This document shows positions 8,444 to 17,485 of a DNA stretch of 53,042 nucleotides, piece by piece. Where the stretch lies: contig NZ_FOTE01000029.1 of assembly GCF_900114475.1 (NCBI RefSeq), positions 1-53,042 on the forward strand. The letters run 5' to 3'. Made by a program: the position numbers and the translations under genes. The notes under the pieces were generated by a model. It had not been told where the DNA came from. It saw only the letters and a list, made by a program, of their open reading frames with translations, and searched no databases. Numbering within the stretch: position 1 is the stretch's first letter; the number at the start of each line of letters is the position of its first letter. Source of the DNA: Paenibacillus sp. 1_12 (GTDB taxonomy: Bacteria; Bacillota; Bacilli; Paenibacillales; NBRC-103111).

Positions 8444-9678
8444 TTAGTGATGTAACATAAACTCGTCCTTTTTCTCCCCATCAACAGCATATGCCTGATA
8501 GGTTAAGGTGTCCTCTGCAATTTGGATTCCGGCAAACATCTGCTTCGCATTTTGAAAGTGGACCTTGTGATAAAATTGATCCTCCTTTTTCTCATTGAAT
8601 TTGGGTCCTGAAGCATTCGTAACGACATACACAGTCCCCTCGCGATGATTGATGATGTCACTGCCATCGCCGACTATTTTGCCATTTCGTAATGGATAAG
8701 AACGTGAATATTCATGATTATGGCCCTGCAAAACAAGATCCACATCGTATTCATCAAACAGAGCTACCCAGTCGCCCACTTTGTCATAGGTATTCCCCCG
8801 TACGCGCCTCTGTGCATAGCTATAATTTTCCATGGCTTGTCCGTCCCTGCGAGATCCTGCTTTAACCACTTGGTTTGCTCTTTAATATGCGACTCCGTAT
8901 TCAATACAACAATATGTGCAGTTCCGTAATCGAACGAGTAGTTTGTTCCTGCAAGAGAGCTTTTTGAACCATTCGTTGGTAAATTAAAATGAGCTGTATA
9001 TCGATCAGCAGCACCTTTTATTTCATCATGATTTCCGGTAACAGGCATCAAAGGCACTCGTGCCAACCACCTTGCTGCTTTGCCGAAAAAATGATCCCAA
9101 GCGCCTTCATCCGCAGGGTCTTCCGTTAAATCCCCATTGTGCACGATAAATCGAGCATCGGGAAATGTCTCAAACGCTTTATTCAACGTATGGCCCCAAA
9201 GTGCAAAATCCTCTTCTGTGATTCCCTGTGAATCTGTAACATTAATGAAACTGAATGCGTTCGTCTTGGCAGCTTCTGTTGTGAACTGTGCCGTCGAGCT
9301 CCATTCGTTGTTCTTGCCGCTTCCCACACGATAGGAGTATACAGTTCCTGGCTCAAGTCCAGTGACTTCAGCCTTATGCACACCTTGCTGCTGATTGTTC
9401 CCCGTAGAAATCGATGACAGAGACCCGGCGATCGTCCTAACCTCATTTCCTTCAACATTCATATGAGAGCCTTTCATCAGCTGCAGAATGGAAGCCGAAT
9501 TCGGGTTTTCCGTATACCATGTAAATGCACGGGTGGTTTGAGCATCATCTTTAAAGGTGCTTACCAAGGACTTCGGCTGTACAGCCGTATTTATGTTCGT
9601 CCATTCTATGACTATCACCAAAACGAAGACCAATAGACATGACAATCCGATCCAAACGATATCTTTTCGTAATCTCAT
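8444..9678 (-). pseudogene. membrane-anchored metallophosphoesterase (purple acid phosphatase-like), frameshifted
   Basis: Two frames make one protein of about 411 residues. The first (9678 down to 8764) has a membrane anchor near residues 8-26, a fibronectin-III-like domain (TRAFTWYTENPNSASILQ ... GLEPGTVYSYRV) and phosphoesterase motifs NVTDSQG, HNGDLTED, GNHDE and AMHRGAYGG. The second (to 8444) continues NTYDKVGDW and carries the last metal motif QGHNHEYSRSYPL. They join at a run of five C on the plus strand (8795-8799): one extra base restores the frame with no lost residue. ATG 9678 has GGGAGG upstream. The intact protein would cleave phosphate esters outside the cell. A sequencing error cannot be excluded. 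Confidence 0.82.
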
Positions 9679-9710
9679 CTCTGCTGACCTCCCAATCACT
9701 GATAGTGAAT

Positions 9711-9756
9711 CGAACAAACCCAACACCACATAGAGCATTCGGTGTTGGGTTGTTCG
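9711..9756 (-). terminator. long hairpin after the HEAT-repeat gene
   Basis: CGAACAAACCCAACACC pairs with GGTGTTGGGTTGTTCG (one bulged base) around a 13-base loop. It lies just past the stop of the HEAT gene and before the phosphoesterase start. There is no strong T-run, so it may be a terminator or a processing hairpin. Confidence 0.6.
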
Positions 9757-9766
9757 CCACGACATA

Positions 9767-10210
9767 TTATTTTTTTGTTATAGATGACCAAGTTTGTTCA
9801 AGCCATGTATCAAAATCCGCACCCTTTTCGCCTTCGTACGTATCATATACATCACTTCTCATTTTGTTCAGTTTCTCTTTGAATTGCTCGTACGTATGGC
9901 CTTCCGGCAAGCTCTTTTTTATTCTCACAAAAATTTTCGCAGCTCCTTTGATCAAGTCGCCTTTTTTCTGTGATGGAAGTTGAACCTCTTCACCGAATGC
10001 TTGAAGCTTACGGAAAGCAGCCTCTTGAACTTTGTAAACCGTATCACTGTTCATAATACGTGTGAGCACACTGATAATTTGCGAGTTATTCCACTGGCCT
10101 AACTCTTCAACAGCATCCAAACGTTCTTTCCAATTAGCTGTTCGATTGGCAGACTTGACTAGTTCCTCATAATTGGGAGGCAGTTCACTTTGTACTTCTA
10201 CGTTATTCAA
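9767..10210 (-). CDS. HEAT-repeat-like small protein
   Basis: 147 residues from a TTG start with AAAGGAG at 9-base spacing. Helical pairs with the pattern 'NWKERLDAVEELGQWNNSQIISVLTRIMNSDTVYKVQEAAFRKLQAFGEE' are typical HEAT repeats (about residues 25-75). The remainder is a charged helical domain (YEQFKEKLNKMRSDVYDTYEG). Presumably a cytosolic protein-interaction module; the partner is unknown. It is followed by a hairpin and preceded by the small basic protein gene, which reads in the same direction 18 bases upstream. Confidence 0.7.
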   Translation of the reverse strand: MNNVEVQSELPPNYEELVKSANRTANWKERLDAVEELGQWNNSQIISVLTRIMNSDTVYKVQEAAFRKLQAFGEEVQLPSQKKGDLIKGAAKIFVRIKKSLPEGHTYEQFKEKLNKMRSDVYDTYEGEKGADFDTWLEQTWSSITKK

Positions 10211-10228
10211 ACCATCATTCTCCTTTTT

Positions 10229-10411
10229 CTACTTTTCGGATTGGTTACCTTTATGACTGCTAGCGTTCTTAGTGCCACCCGCCATTTTATCAGCTTTGCT
10301 CGTATACGGTTTCGGAGCATTCTTGGCTCTGTTGGCGCTAGCCTGCCAGCGATTCCAGCCTTTACTGTCCGTTCCTCTACCCGTTCCGCCTTTACCCTTA
10401 GCTTTACTCAA
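10229..10411 (-). CDS. DUF3934-like small Lys/Gly-rich protein
   Basis: 60 residues beginning MSKAKGKGGTGRGTDSKGWN, followed by RWQASANRAKNAPKPY. This is the pattern I recall for DUF3934, a very small conserved family in Bacillales. It is strongly basic and probably disordered or nucleic-acid binding. The start is TTG with GGAG 8 bases upstream. Function unknown. It ends 18 bases before the HEAT-like gene and is probably cotranscribed. Confidence 0.75.
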   Translation of the reverse strand: MSKAKGKGGTGRGTDSKGWNRWQASANRAKNAPKPYTSKADKMAGGTKNASSHKGNQSEK

Positions 10412-10524
10412 AAAATCACTCCGCTATAAGTCGTATACTTGATTATTTAACCTAGTATGTTGAAATATACAGTATCGAAACCCAGATGTACAGAAAAAGC
10501 CTTGTATGAGCACGCCAATCTCAA

Positions 10525-11256
10525 TTAACGGATGGTATCCACCGGCTCGTCAATGCGCCAGCCCTTGCCTTCAACAAACCGCAGCTTCATTTCTTTAACC
10601 TCGAACTTGTCATTGAGCGGCACAGAAAAGCTGAAGGTTTGTATACCTTGACCCTCCTTAATTAACTTGGCCGTAGCATTGCCCCAACCCATCATACTTC
10701 CGCCGTCAGCATTCGGTTGAGCCAGCTTTCCTTCAATTTCCACTAGGCCTCCGTTCTCGATTTGCTTGTTCCAATAGGCCCCAGCTTGTTCAGGTGTATA
10801 CAGCAGCTCTATGTATTCGATAAATTTAGTTTTGGTATTCAAATCTGAAGCCATCCAGCGGTAATCACTTCCCTTAAATGCAAAGGATCCATCTTGATGA
10901 TCTCCGATGCCTCCATTCGAAATAACCCAGAAGTGCTTTTGAGCATCTCCTGCTAAATCTGCCGCACCTTGCTCGCCAATGTTCGCTTGTTTCCGCTGAA
11001 GGTGGCGATATTTCTCATCTTCAACGATTACAGTTTGGTTGTTTTTGTCCCAAGTGACTTTGGCTCCCAACGCTTCAGCCAGTGCGCGGGCGGGGATCAT
11101 CGTACTCCCATCAATGATCTGTGCAGGTACCTCGGAATGAATTTCAGCACCATTGACCATTAATTTCACGACTAGAGGAGCTGCAAATGTAATGCTCGAA
11201 AACAGAACGGAACCCATTATGGCGCCGCTTACAAAAGATTTCCAATTCAAATTCAT
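10525..11256 (-). CDS. secreted stalk-domain protein with IseA-like domain
   Basis: 243 residues with a signal peptide (WKSFVSGAIMGSVLFSSITFAA). Residues about 30-80 form a copper-amine-oxidase-N / stalk domain (VNGAEIHSEVPAQIIDGSTM, then PARALAEALGAKVTWD). The rest resembles IseA/YoeB, the secreted inhibitor of D,L-endopeptidases: FWVISNGGIGDHQDGSFAFK, YRWMASDLNTKTKFIEYIEL, YTPEQAGAYW. IseA dampens autolysins at the cell surface; here the stalk module may attach the inhibitor to the wall. ATG 11256 is preferred to ATG 11268, which abuts the GAAGGG ribosome site. The fusion assignment is by pattern. Confidence 0.72.
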   Translation of the reverse strand: MNLNWKSFVSGAIMGSVLFSSITFAAPLVVKLMVNGAEIHSEVPAQIIDGSTMIPARALAEALGAKVTWDKNNQTVIVEDEKYRHLQRKQANIGEQGAADLAGDAQKHFWVISNGGIGDHQDGSFAFKGSDYRWMASDLNTKTKFIEYIELLYTPEQAGAYWNKQIENGGLVEIEGKLAQPNADGGSMMGWGNATAKLIKEGQGIQTFSFSVPLNDKFEVKEMKLRFVEGKGWRIDEPVDTIR

Positions 11257-11479
11257 TATGCATAACATCCCTTCTCTTCATTTATCTTCTTCATGATTAA
11301 CGTCATTATTATCCATTATGTTGCAGTTCTGTAATGGAATAAGATAATAATTTACACTTCATCAAAACTAATTTAGAATCGTTTTAGGTGGGAACGTAAG
11401 CAAGCTTTCCTGTATCAGATCCGTTTATATTCAAAGCCAAGAACAACAATTCAGTATATAAGGGGAGGTACGATTTAAC

Positions 11480-12028
11480 ATGATCACGAATGAGGAATGG
11501 TCAGCGGCTCGGGACAAGACAATAGAAATGTTTGTTGAGGCCGGTATTGCGTTATCGGAAAGGGAGCAAGCTTCCATAGAGGTAGCCGACTTTGGGCTGG
11601 GTCATCTGATAACCGAAGGCTTGGAATTAATTACATACATTAATAACGACAGATATTGCGCCAAAGAGCTTGTTCTATTCCCACGGCAAACGTGCCCTGA
11701 GCATCTGCATCCACCCATTGGCGCCGATCCAGGGAAAATGGAAACGTTTCGCTGCAGGTCAGGTGTTGTGTACCTGTACGTGGATGGACCGCCAGCAGCA
11801 GACATTCAAGCGATTGTTCCCGCAAGCAGCGAAGCCTACTACACAGTTTTTCACGAGATCGTTCTTCACCCAGGTGAACAATACACCATCTCACCAGGTA
11901 CGCGTCACTGGTTCCAAGCTGGCAGCGAGGGCGCGATCGTTTCCGAGTTTTCCAGCACGAGTCGGGACGAATATGATCTGTTTACCGATCCGCGCATCAA
12001 GAGGCTGCCGGAGATTGCAGAAGGCTAA
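11480..12028 (+). CDS. D-lyxose/D-mannose isomerase-type cupin
   Basis: 182 residues, the usual size. Metal ligands of the D-lyxose ketol-isomerase cupin are visible: CPEHLHPP (two His), the Glu of KMETFRCRSG, and the His of SPGTRHWFQAG. It would interconvert D-lyxose and D-xylulose, or mannose and fructose, in the cytosol. AGGGGAGG precedes the ATG. It is monocistronic and ends in a strong hairpin. The YdaE enzyme of B. subtilis is a family member. The pentose link is notable given the XylFGH-type transporter 3 kb away, but nothing shows coregulation. Confidence 0.8.
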   Translation: MITNEEWSAARDKTIEMFVEAGIALSEREQASIEVADFGLGHLITEGLELITYINNDRYCAKELVLFPRQTCPEHLHPPIGADPGKMETFRCRSGVVYLYVDGPPAADIQAIVPASSEAYYTVFHEIVLHPGEQYTISPGTRHWFQAGSEGAIVSEFSSTSRDEYDLFTDPRIKRLPEIAEG

Positions 12029-12070
12029 GGACCAGATGAATTGATATATTGTCGCCGTGATTTAACAACA

Positions 12071-12116
12071 AAAAAGACTGCTCACACAAGCAATAGAACT
12101 TGTGAACAGTCTTTTT
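12071..12116. terminator. bidirectional terminator
   Basis: AAAAAGACTG..CACAAG pairs with CTTGTG..CAGTCTTTTT. It has A before and T after on both strands, so it serves both the isomerase and the convergent PAS-GGDEF-EAL gene. Confidence 0.85.
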
Positions 12117-12134
12117 ATTACCATGTGGATACAA

Positions 12135-14288
12135 TTAGCTGTTTGTTGTTGCTGCACCTTGCAAATACGCTCCGAAGTCTTGAACCGATAAAGGTTTACT
12201 GAATAAAAAACCTTGCCCTTGATTGCAGCCGTCCTCTTTCAGAATGTCTAATTGTTCTTGACTTTCAACCCCTTCGGCAATCACGTTGATATTTAACGTT
12301 TGAGCAATGGTCAATATCGCCTTCACTATCGCCTGACTTTCTTTATTAAGATGAATATCCCGGATAAACGAGGCATCAATTTTCAAGGTATTCACGGGAA
12401 GATGCTTAATATAACTGAATGAACTGTACCCCGTTCCAAAATCATCTATGGAAGTGTGGAGGCCTAGTTCCTTAATCCCTTGAAGAATGGTTACTGCATG
12501 ATCGATATCAGCAAAAATACTTTCGGTAACCTCAAGCTCCAGCCATTGCGGATCCAACTCTGTTAGGGTTAATACTTCTTTGATCTTGTCCAAAAGATCA
12601 GGCTGATAAAATTGTCTGGCCGACAAATTAACCGATATCTGTACATGGGGGTATCCTTGATCCTGCCACTTTTTATTTTGCTCGCATCCATGCCGAAGAA
12701 CCCATTCTCCCAGTGGGATGATCAGCCCCGTATCTTCAGCTACCGGTATGAATTTATCTGGAGATATCCTTCCTAATTCGGGGTGATTCCATCGAACAAG
12801 TGCTTCCATACCGATCAATTGGCCCGTCAACAGATCAAGCTTAGGCTGATAATCAATGTGAAATTGCTCCTGTTCTATTGCCTTTTTCAACTCGTTCTCT
12901 AGCAGGATGCGTGCTAAAGAACGCTCCTCCATATCCGAATGAAAAAAAGAAACACCATTCCTCCCCATATCCTTGGCTGCGTACAGAGCCATATCCGCCC
13001 GTTTTAAGAGCTCGTCCGGGTCCCTCCCATTCGAGGGAAATAAGGTGATTCCCATACTGCAGGATATCCTATGAAACTGCCCGGCAAGCTCAATCGGCAT
13101 TTCAAGGCTTGCTTGAATGTTTAGAGAGACGGACTCAGCCTCCTCGGGACTCGCTTGGTTCAGTAATAAGACGATAAATTCATCACCCCCCAGACGAGCG
13201 ACCAAAGCATTCGGACCCACGCAATGGCTGATCCTTTTGGCTGTTTCTATGAGAATGAGATCCCCAGCCTCATGTCCAAGCGAATCATTAATGTTCTTGA
13301 AACGATCTAAATCCAAACACAGGATGGCTAGTTGAGTTCGATAACGTTTTGCTTGAAGAACTTCCTTGCGTAACCGATCCATAAACAATCTTCGATTCGG
13401 CAAATCAGTCAATGTATCGTGGTATGCTAAATGGTAGATCCTTTGTTCTGACTTTTTTCGTTCGGTGATATCACGCATAACAAGAACCAGACTTGTCACA
13501 TCTCCGTCTGGACCAAGTATAGGATTGAGAGATGTTTCTACATAAAAGTACAGATCACTTTTCGTACGGACTCGGAATTCCAGTTGAGAAGATAATTTTT
13601 GGGTATGTATGATCTGTTGAATACCGTCAGATACAGTCTTATGATCCTCTTCATGTACCCATTGCAGCAAATGACTGGATTCAAAGCTCGTCAGATCGTA
13701 TCCTAATAAAATCAAATGAGATGGGGATGCATACACAAAGTTCCCTGCTGTATCGATGATTGAAATCAGATCTGATGAATTTTCGGTAATTAAACGATAT
13801 TTTTCCTCGCTTTTTCTTATCTCTTCCTCCATTAGTTTACGAAGGGTAATATCATTTCGAATCGAAACATAATGATACGGCCTTCCGTGTTCATTTAAAA
13901 ATGGAACGATCGTCGTATCGACCCAATAAAATGTGCCGTCTTTGGCTTCATTCCTGATTTCTCCACGCCAAATGCGTCCAGATCCAATTGTTGCCCACAT
14001 GTTCTTGAAATAATCGTGAGGATGATATTTGGAATTTAATATCCGATGATCCTGACCCAGTAATTCATCCTCCCTGTATTTAGAAATTTGACAGAATTGA
14101 TCATTTACATAGAGGATTATGCCACGCGGGTCCGTTATAGCTACTATAGAAGACTGGTCTAATGCATGTCTTACATCGGCCAGCTCTTTCAAGGCATCTT
14201 TCAGTTTTTCATCATTTTCCAATAACAGGTCTTCCTCAGAAGGATAGATTGATGAATGAATGGGTCTGTTGGCGCTCTGTTCTTTCAT
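12135..14288 (-). CDS. PAS-PAS-GGDEF-EAL cyclic-di-GMP protein
   Basis: 717 residues, soluble (no membrane segment). PAS domains at about 40-150 and 165-278, each followed by a PAC end (RNDITLRK, MRDITERK). GGDEF domain about 285-445 with an intact GGDEF active site (367-371). EAL domain about 465-710 with EALVRW (495-500), DDFGTGYSS (615-623) and AEGVES. Both cyclase and phosphodiesterase centres look intact, so it could make or break cyclic di-GMP; the PAS domains would sense redox, light or a small ligand. GGAGGTGAT upstream of the ATG is an ideal ribosome site. Its promoter region contains an inverted-repeat element (14318-14520). Confidence 0.92.
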   Translation of the reverse strand: MKEQSANRPIHSSIYPSEEDLLLENDEKLKDALKELADVRHALDQSSIVAITDPRGIILYVNDQFCQISKYREDELLGQDHRILNSKYHPHDYFKNMWATIGSGRIWRGEIRNEAKDGTFYWVDTTIVPFLNEHGRPYHYVSIRNDITLRKLMEEEIRKSEEKYRLITENSSDLISIIDTAGNFVYASPSHLILLGYDLTSFESSHLLQWVHEEDHKTVSDGIQQIIHTQKLSSQLEFRVRTKSDLYFYVETSLNPILGPDGDVTSLVLVMRDITERKKSEQRIYHLAYHDTLTDLPNRRLFMDRLRKEVLQAKRYRTQLAILCLDLDRFKNINDSLGHEAGDLILIETAKRISHCVGPNALVARLGGDEFIVLLLNQASPEEAESVSLNIQASLEMPIELAGQFHRISCSMGITLFPSNGRDPDELLKRADMALYAAKDMGRNGVSFFHSDMEERSLARILLENELKKAIEQEQFHIDYQPKLDLLTGQLIGMEALVRWNHPELGRISPDKFIPVAEDTGLIIPLGEWVLRHGCEQNKKWQDQGYPHVQISVNLSARQFYQPDLLDKIKEVLTLTELDPQWLELEVTESIFADIDHAVTILQGIKELGLHTSIDDFGTGYSSFSYIKHLPVNTLKIDASFIRDIHLNKESQAIVKAILTIAQTLNINVIAEGVESQEQLDILKEDGCNQGQGFLFSKPLSVQDFGAYLQGAATTNS

Positions 14289-14317
14289 TAATCATCACCT
14301 CCATCATGTAATTGATG

Positions 14318-14520
14318 CTATATAAGATGAACCAAACATTCGGACAGCAGGGAGACGCTGCGAAAGCAGACCCTTCTTCCAATCGCTGTTGCAGCCAGAT
14401 TCTTTGTATGCTTAGCCATATAGGGGTAAGAATCCGTCTGCAAAGGCGAACACTTCGTTTCTCCAGAAGGGTCCGCTTTCTACGCTCGGGCTGTGTGTTT
14501 CTTTGGTTCATCTTATATAG
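14318..14520 (+). mobile_element. MITE-like inverted-repeat element, copy A (full length)
   Basis: 203 bp with perfect 19-bp terminal inverted repeats CTATATAAGATGAACCAAA (14318-14336 and reversed at 14502-14520). It also has an internal inverted repeat (GACCCTTCT near 14369, AGAAGGGTCC near 14465). Three more copies, full or internally deleted, lie at 22820, 35380 and 38835. There is no coding capacity, so mobility would need a transposase from elsewhere. No clear target duplication is visible. Confidence 0.85.
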
Positions 14521-14551
14521 ACAATCTATCGAATTTATTTGAGTACATACA

Positions 14552-14593
14552 TGCAAAATAAACCCACCCTGCTAAACATAGGGTCGGTTTGCA
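14552..14593 (-). terminator. probable terminator of the sugar-transport operon
   Basis: TGCAAACCGACCCT, a 9-base loop and AGGGTGGG, then TTTATTTTG on the minus strand, about 110 bases past the permease stop. Confidence 0.6.
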
Positions 14594-14700
14594 TTGCTTA
14601 TCTGTATTGTAATTAATCTATTCAATTTTGTCTATGTCAATGGAAGATGCCAATGAAAAAAGGCTGCATGAGTCATTCTCTTCTGTTAAAATGTTGCCGT

Positions 14701-15891
14701 TTACGCCTTCTTCTTTTTCTGACGGCTGTAAATATCGAACCATACGGCAACGATCAGTATGCTGCCTTTTGCAATAAGCTGCCAATACGAGTCCACGTTC
14801 ATGATGCTCATTCCGTTATCGAGACTCGCCATCACCAAAGCCCCGATAATCGCACCGATAATCGTTCCAGCACCGCCAAGCAAGCTGGTTCCCCCGATTA
14901 CGCAGGCTGCAATCGCGTCCAGCTCATACATATTACCTGCATTGGACGTAGCAGCGTTCAAACGTGCGGTTAAAATCAGTCCGGCTACCGCGGCCAGTGT
15001 GTTGCATAGAACAAAAACGACAAGTATTCTTCGTTTCGTATTGATACCCGATAAGCGGGAAGCCTCAGCATTTCCTCCTACCGCATATGTTTGGCGTCCA
15101 AACACGGTGTTTTTGGCCATGAAAGTGAAAATGACAGCCAAGACAATAACAATCAGGAAGGGCACCGGAATGCCTTGATATTGATTCATAACCAGCACGA
15201 AGCCGAGAATGATTACCGAATAGATGACAGCCTTCGCCATCATGAATGTCATCGGCTCGAGCTCAAACCCATATTTTTTGCGTGAATTTCGTTTGCGGAG
15301 CAATCCGATCACCAGGAATATGATTGCAATCAAAGCCAGAATAAGACCAATCGGCCCGATTAAATAGGATTGTCCTATATATTTGAATCCCGGGGAAAGC
15401 GGTGCAATCGTTTTACTACCGGAAATGCCCAGCCACAGCCCACGAAATACCATCATACCGCCAAGCGTCACGATAAATGCCGGAACGGCCCGATAAGCCA
15501 CCCACCAGCCTTGAATAAATCCAATCAGCGCACCCAACAAAACAGTTGCAATAATAACAGGAACCGTATCCCAGTCATACCACACGTTCAGAATAGCGGC
15601 CACCCCGCCCGTCAAGCCGACAATGGAACCGATAGACAAATCGATCTGACCGGCAACGATGACCAGAACCATACCGATCGCCAATACCGAAGTCACCGAC
15701 ATTTGTAAAAACAAGTTGGATAAATTTCTAGGTGTCAGAAAAGTATCATTGAGCAAGGAGAACAACAGCCAAATCGCCACCAAAGCGCCGATCATCGCGT
15801 ACGCTCTAATGTCCATTTTCATCCACAACTGAATTTTTCTATTATTTTTGACCCTGTCTACCGGTACCTGAACACCGCCGAAATTAGCCAT
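14701..15891 (-). CDS. xylH: sugar ABC transporter permease, XylH-type
   Basis: 396 residues with about ten membrane segments. The signature AIGMVLVIVAGQIDLSIGSIVGLTGG and the loop ACVIGGTSLLGGAGTIIGAI are typical of the ribose/xylose permease family. Its length and long insertion after residue 200 (RKRNSRKKYGFELE) match XylH rather than RbsC. The start overlaps the end of the ATPase gene by 8 bases, showing translational coupling. It would form the homodimeric channel of a XylFGH-type importer. Confidence 0.88.
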   Translation of the reverse strand: MANFGGVQVPVDRVKNNRKIQLWMKMDIRAYAMIGALVAIWLLFSLLNDTFLTPRNLSNLFLQMSVTSVLAIGMVLVIVAGQIDLSIGSIVGLTGGVAAILNVWYDWDTVPVIIATVLLGALIGFIQGWWVAYRAVPAFIVTLGGMMVFRGLWLGISGSKTIAPLSPGFKYIGQSYLIGPIGLILALIAIIFLVIGLLRKRNSRKKYGFELEPMTFMMAKAVIYSVIILGFVLVMNQYQGIPVPFLIVIVLAVIFTFMAKNTVFGRQTYAVGGNAEASRLSGINTKRRILVVFVLCNTLAAVAGLILTARLNAATSNAGNMYELDAIAACVIGGTSLLGGAGTIIGAIIGALVMASLDNGMSIMNVDSYWQLIAKGSILIVAVWFDIYSRQKKKKA

Positions 15892-17413
15892 TTTTGATTC
15901 CCCCTGTTGCAGCTGCCATGATAACCTCCTGTGTTGCTGTTTGATAATTGAATAACCCAGTCATCTTACCCTCCGAAATAACCATAATCCGGTGACTGAC
16001 TCCCAAAACTTCAGGCAGTTCAGATGAAATCATAATGATGGCCACCCCTTGCGATAATAACTGATTCATAATGTTATAAATTTCGAATTTCGCCCCTACA
16101 TCGATCCCACGCGTCGGCTCATCCAATATGAGAATCTTGGGCTTGGTCATTAACCATTTGCCAATAACCACCTTCTGTTGGTTGCCGCCGCTTAATGTGC
16201 CAACAATGGTTTCTACTGAATTCGCTTTTATTTTTAGCTGCTGGATATAGTCCTGTCCGATGGCTATTTCCTGATTTTCCTGAATCACTCCACGAACGGC
16301 AATGCTATTTAAACTGGACAAGCTGACATTATTTTTAATATCCATATCCAGCACTAGCCCATATTTTTTTCGGTCCTCGGATACAAGCGCCATTCCGTGC
16401 TCGATGGCCTGCTGCGTGCCCTTAATGTTTACAGGTTTACCGTCAATTTCAACGCTGCCTTGAGATGCTCCCTCATAAGCGCCAAAAAGACTAAGCACCA
16501 GCTCGCTGCGGCCAGCTCCTACCAAGCCCGAAATACCGAGAATTTCCCCCTGCTTTAATTCAAAAGAAATGTTGTCAATCACTTTCCGTCCCGGCTGGCT
16601 TGGGTCCCATACGGTATAATCCTTCACCGCCAGCATCGTAGTGCCCGGTTGTGCCGGAACACGAGGGAAGCGCTCTTTTAATTCCCGTCCAACCATGAGT
16701 GATATGACTTTATCCTCCGTCAATTCCGATGCCGGGTGGGAAGCAATGGTCAGTCCGTCACGCAAAATGGTAATGGTATCTGCAATCTCGAACACTTCAT
16801 TTAATTTATGTGAGATATAAATGCAGGTAACACCGAGGTTTTTAAACTCTTTCAAAATGGCAAGTAAAATAGCAACTTCCTTCTCGGTCAGCGCCGCCGT
16901 TGGTTCATCCAAAATAAGAATTTTCGCTTTCTTGGACAACGCTTTGGCTATTTCGATCAACTGCTGCTGCCCGATACCAAGCGTACCCGTAATCCTATCC
17001 GGCTTGATGCCGCTTAATCCTACCTGCCTAAGCCAGCTCTCCGTTTCCAGATAAACATAATCCCAGTCCATAATACCGAAGCGTGAAGGTTCATTCCCCA
17101 AAAACAAATTTTCGCCTACAGTCATATTCTTTACCAGCGCAAGCTCCTGATAAATAATAGCGATGCCTGCTTTCTCCGCGTCTTTAATATGTCCGAATCT
17201 TTGCACCACGCCATCGACCAAGATTTCACCGTCGTAGGTTCCCGATGGGTACAGCCCGCTTAATACTTTCATTAACGTTGATTTGCCTGCCCCATTCTCT
17301 CCGCACAAAGCGTGAACCTCGCCCTTTTTCACCTTAAACGTGACCTGATTCAGTGCTTTAACCCCCGGAAATTCCTTTGTAATAAGTTTCATTTCAAGGG
17401 CCATCGCTTCCAT
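15884..17413 (-). CDS. xylG: sugar ABC transporter ATP-binding protein, XylG-type
   Basis: 509 residues with two ABC domains. The first has Walker A GENGAGKST (about residue 39), a signature-like GIGQQQLIEIAKAL and Walker B ILILDEPTAAL. The second has a degenerate Walker A (GLVGAGRSEL), signature LSGGNQQKV and Walker B ILILDEPTRGID. This asymmetry is normal for XylG/RbsA/MglA proteins. GGAGGGAG precedes the ATG. It lies 73 bases after the binding-protein gene with a terminator-like hairpin between them, and overlaps the permease gene by 8 bases. Confidence 0.9.
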   Translation of the reverse strand: MEAMALEMKLITKEFPGVKALNQVTFKVKKGEVHALCGENGAGKSTLMKVLSGLYPSGTYDGEILVDGVVQRFGHIKDAEKAGIAIIYQELALVKNMTVGENLFLGNEPSRFGIMDWDYVYLETESWLRQVGLSGIKPDRITGTLGIGQQQLIEIAKALSKKAKILILDEPTAALTEKEVAILLAILKEFKNLGVTCIYISHKLNEVFEIADTITILRDGLTIASHPASELTEDKVISLMVGRELKERFPRVPAQPGTTMLAVKDYTVWDPSQPGRKVIDNISFELKQGEILGISGLVGAGRSELVLSLFGAYEGASQGSVEIDGKPVNIKGTQQAIEHGMALVSEDRKKYGLVLDMDIKNNVSLSSLNSIAVRGVIQENQEIAIGQDYIQQLKIKANSVETIVGTLSGGNQQKVVIGKWLMTKPKILILDEPTRGIDVGAKFEIYNIMNQLLSQGVAIIMISSELPEVLGVSHRIMVISEGKMTGLFNYQTATQEVIMAAATGGIKNG

Positions 17414-17451
17414 GTGATCACTCCCTCCTTCGTGGATTCCTTCTCAGAAAA

Positions 17452-17472
17452 AGGGCGGGATTCTCCCGCCCT
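17452..17472 (-). terminator. hairpin between xylF and xylG (partial terminator)
   Basis: AGGGCGGGA and TCCCGCCCT with a 3-base loop, followed on the minus strand by TTTTTC. In binding-protein-dependent transporters such a hairpin lets the binding protein be made in excess over the membrane parts. Confidence 0.75.
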
Positions 17473-17485
17473 CTTGTCTCATTAC

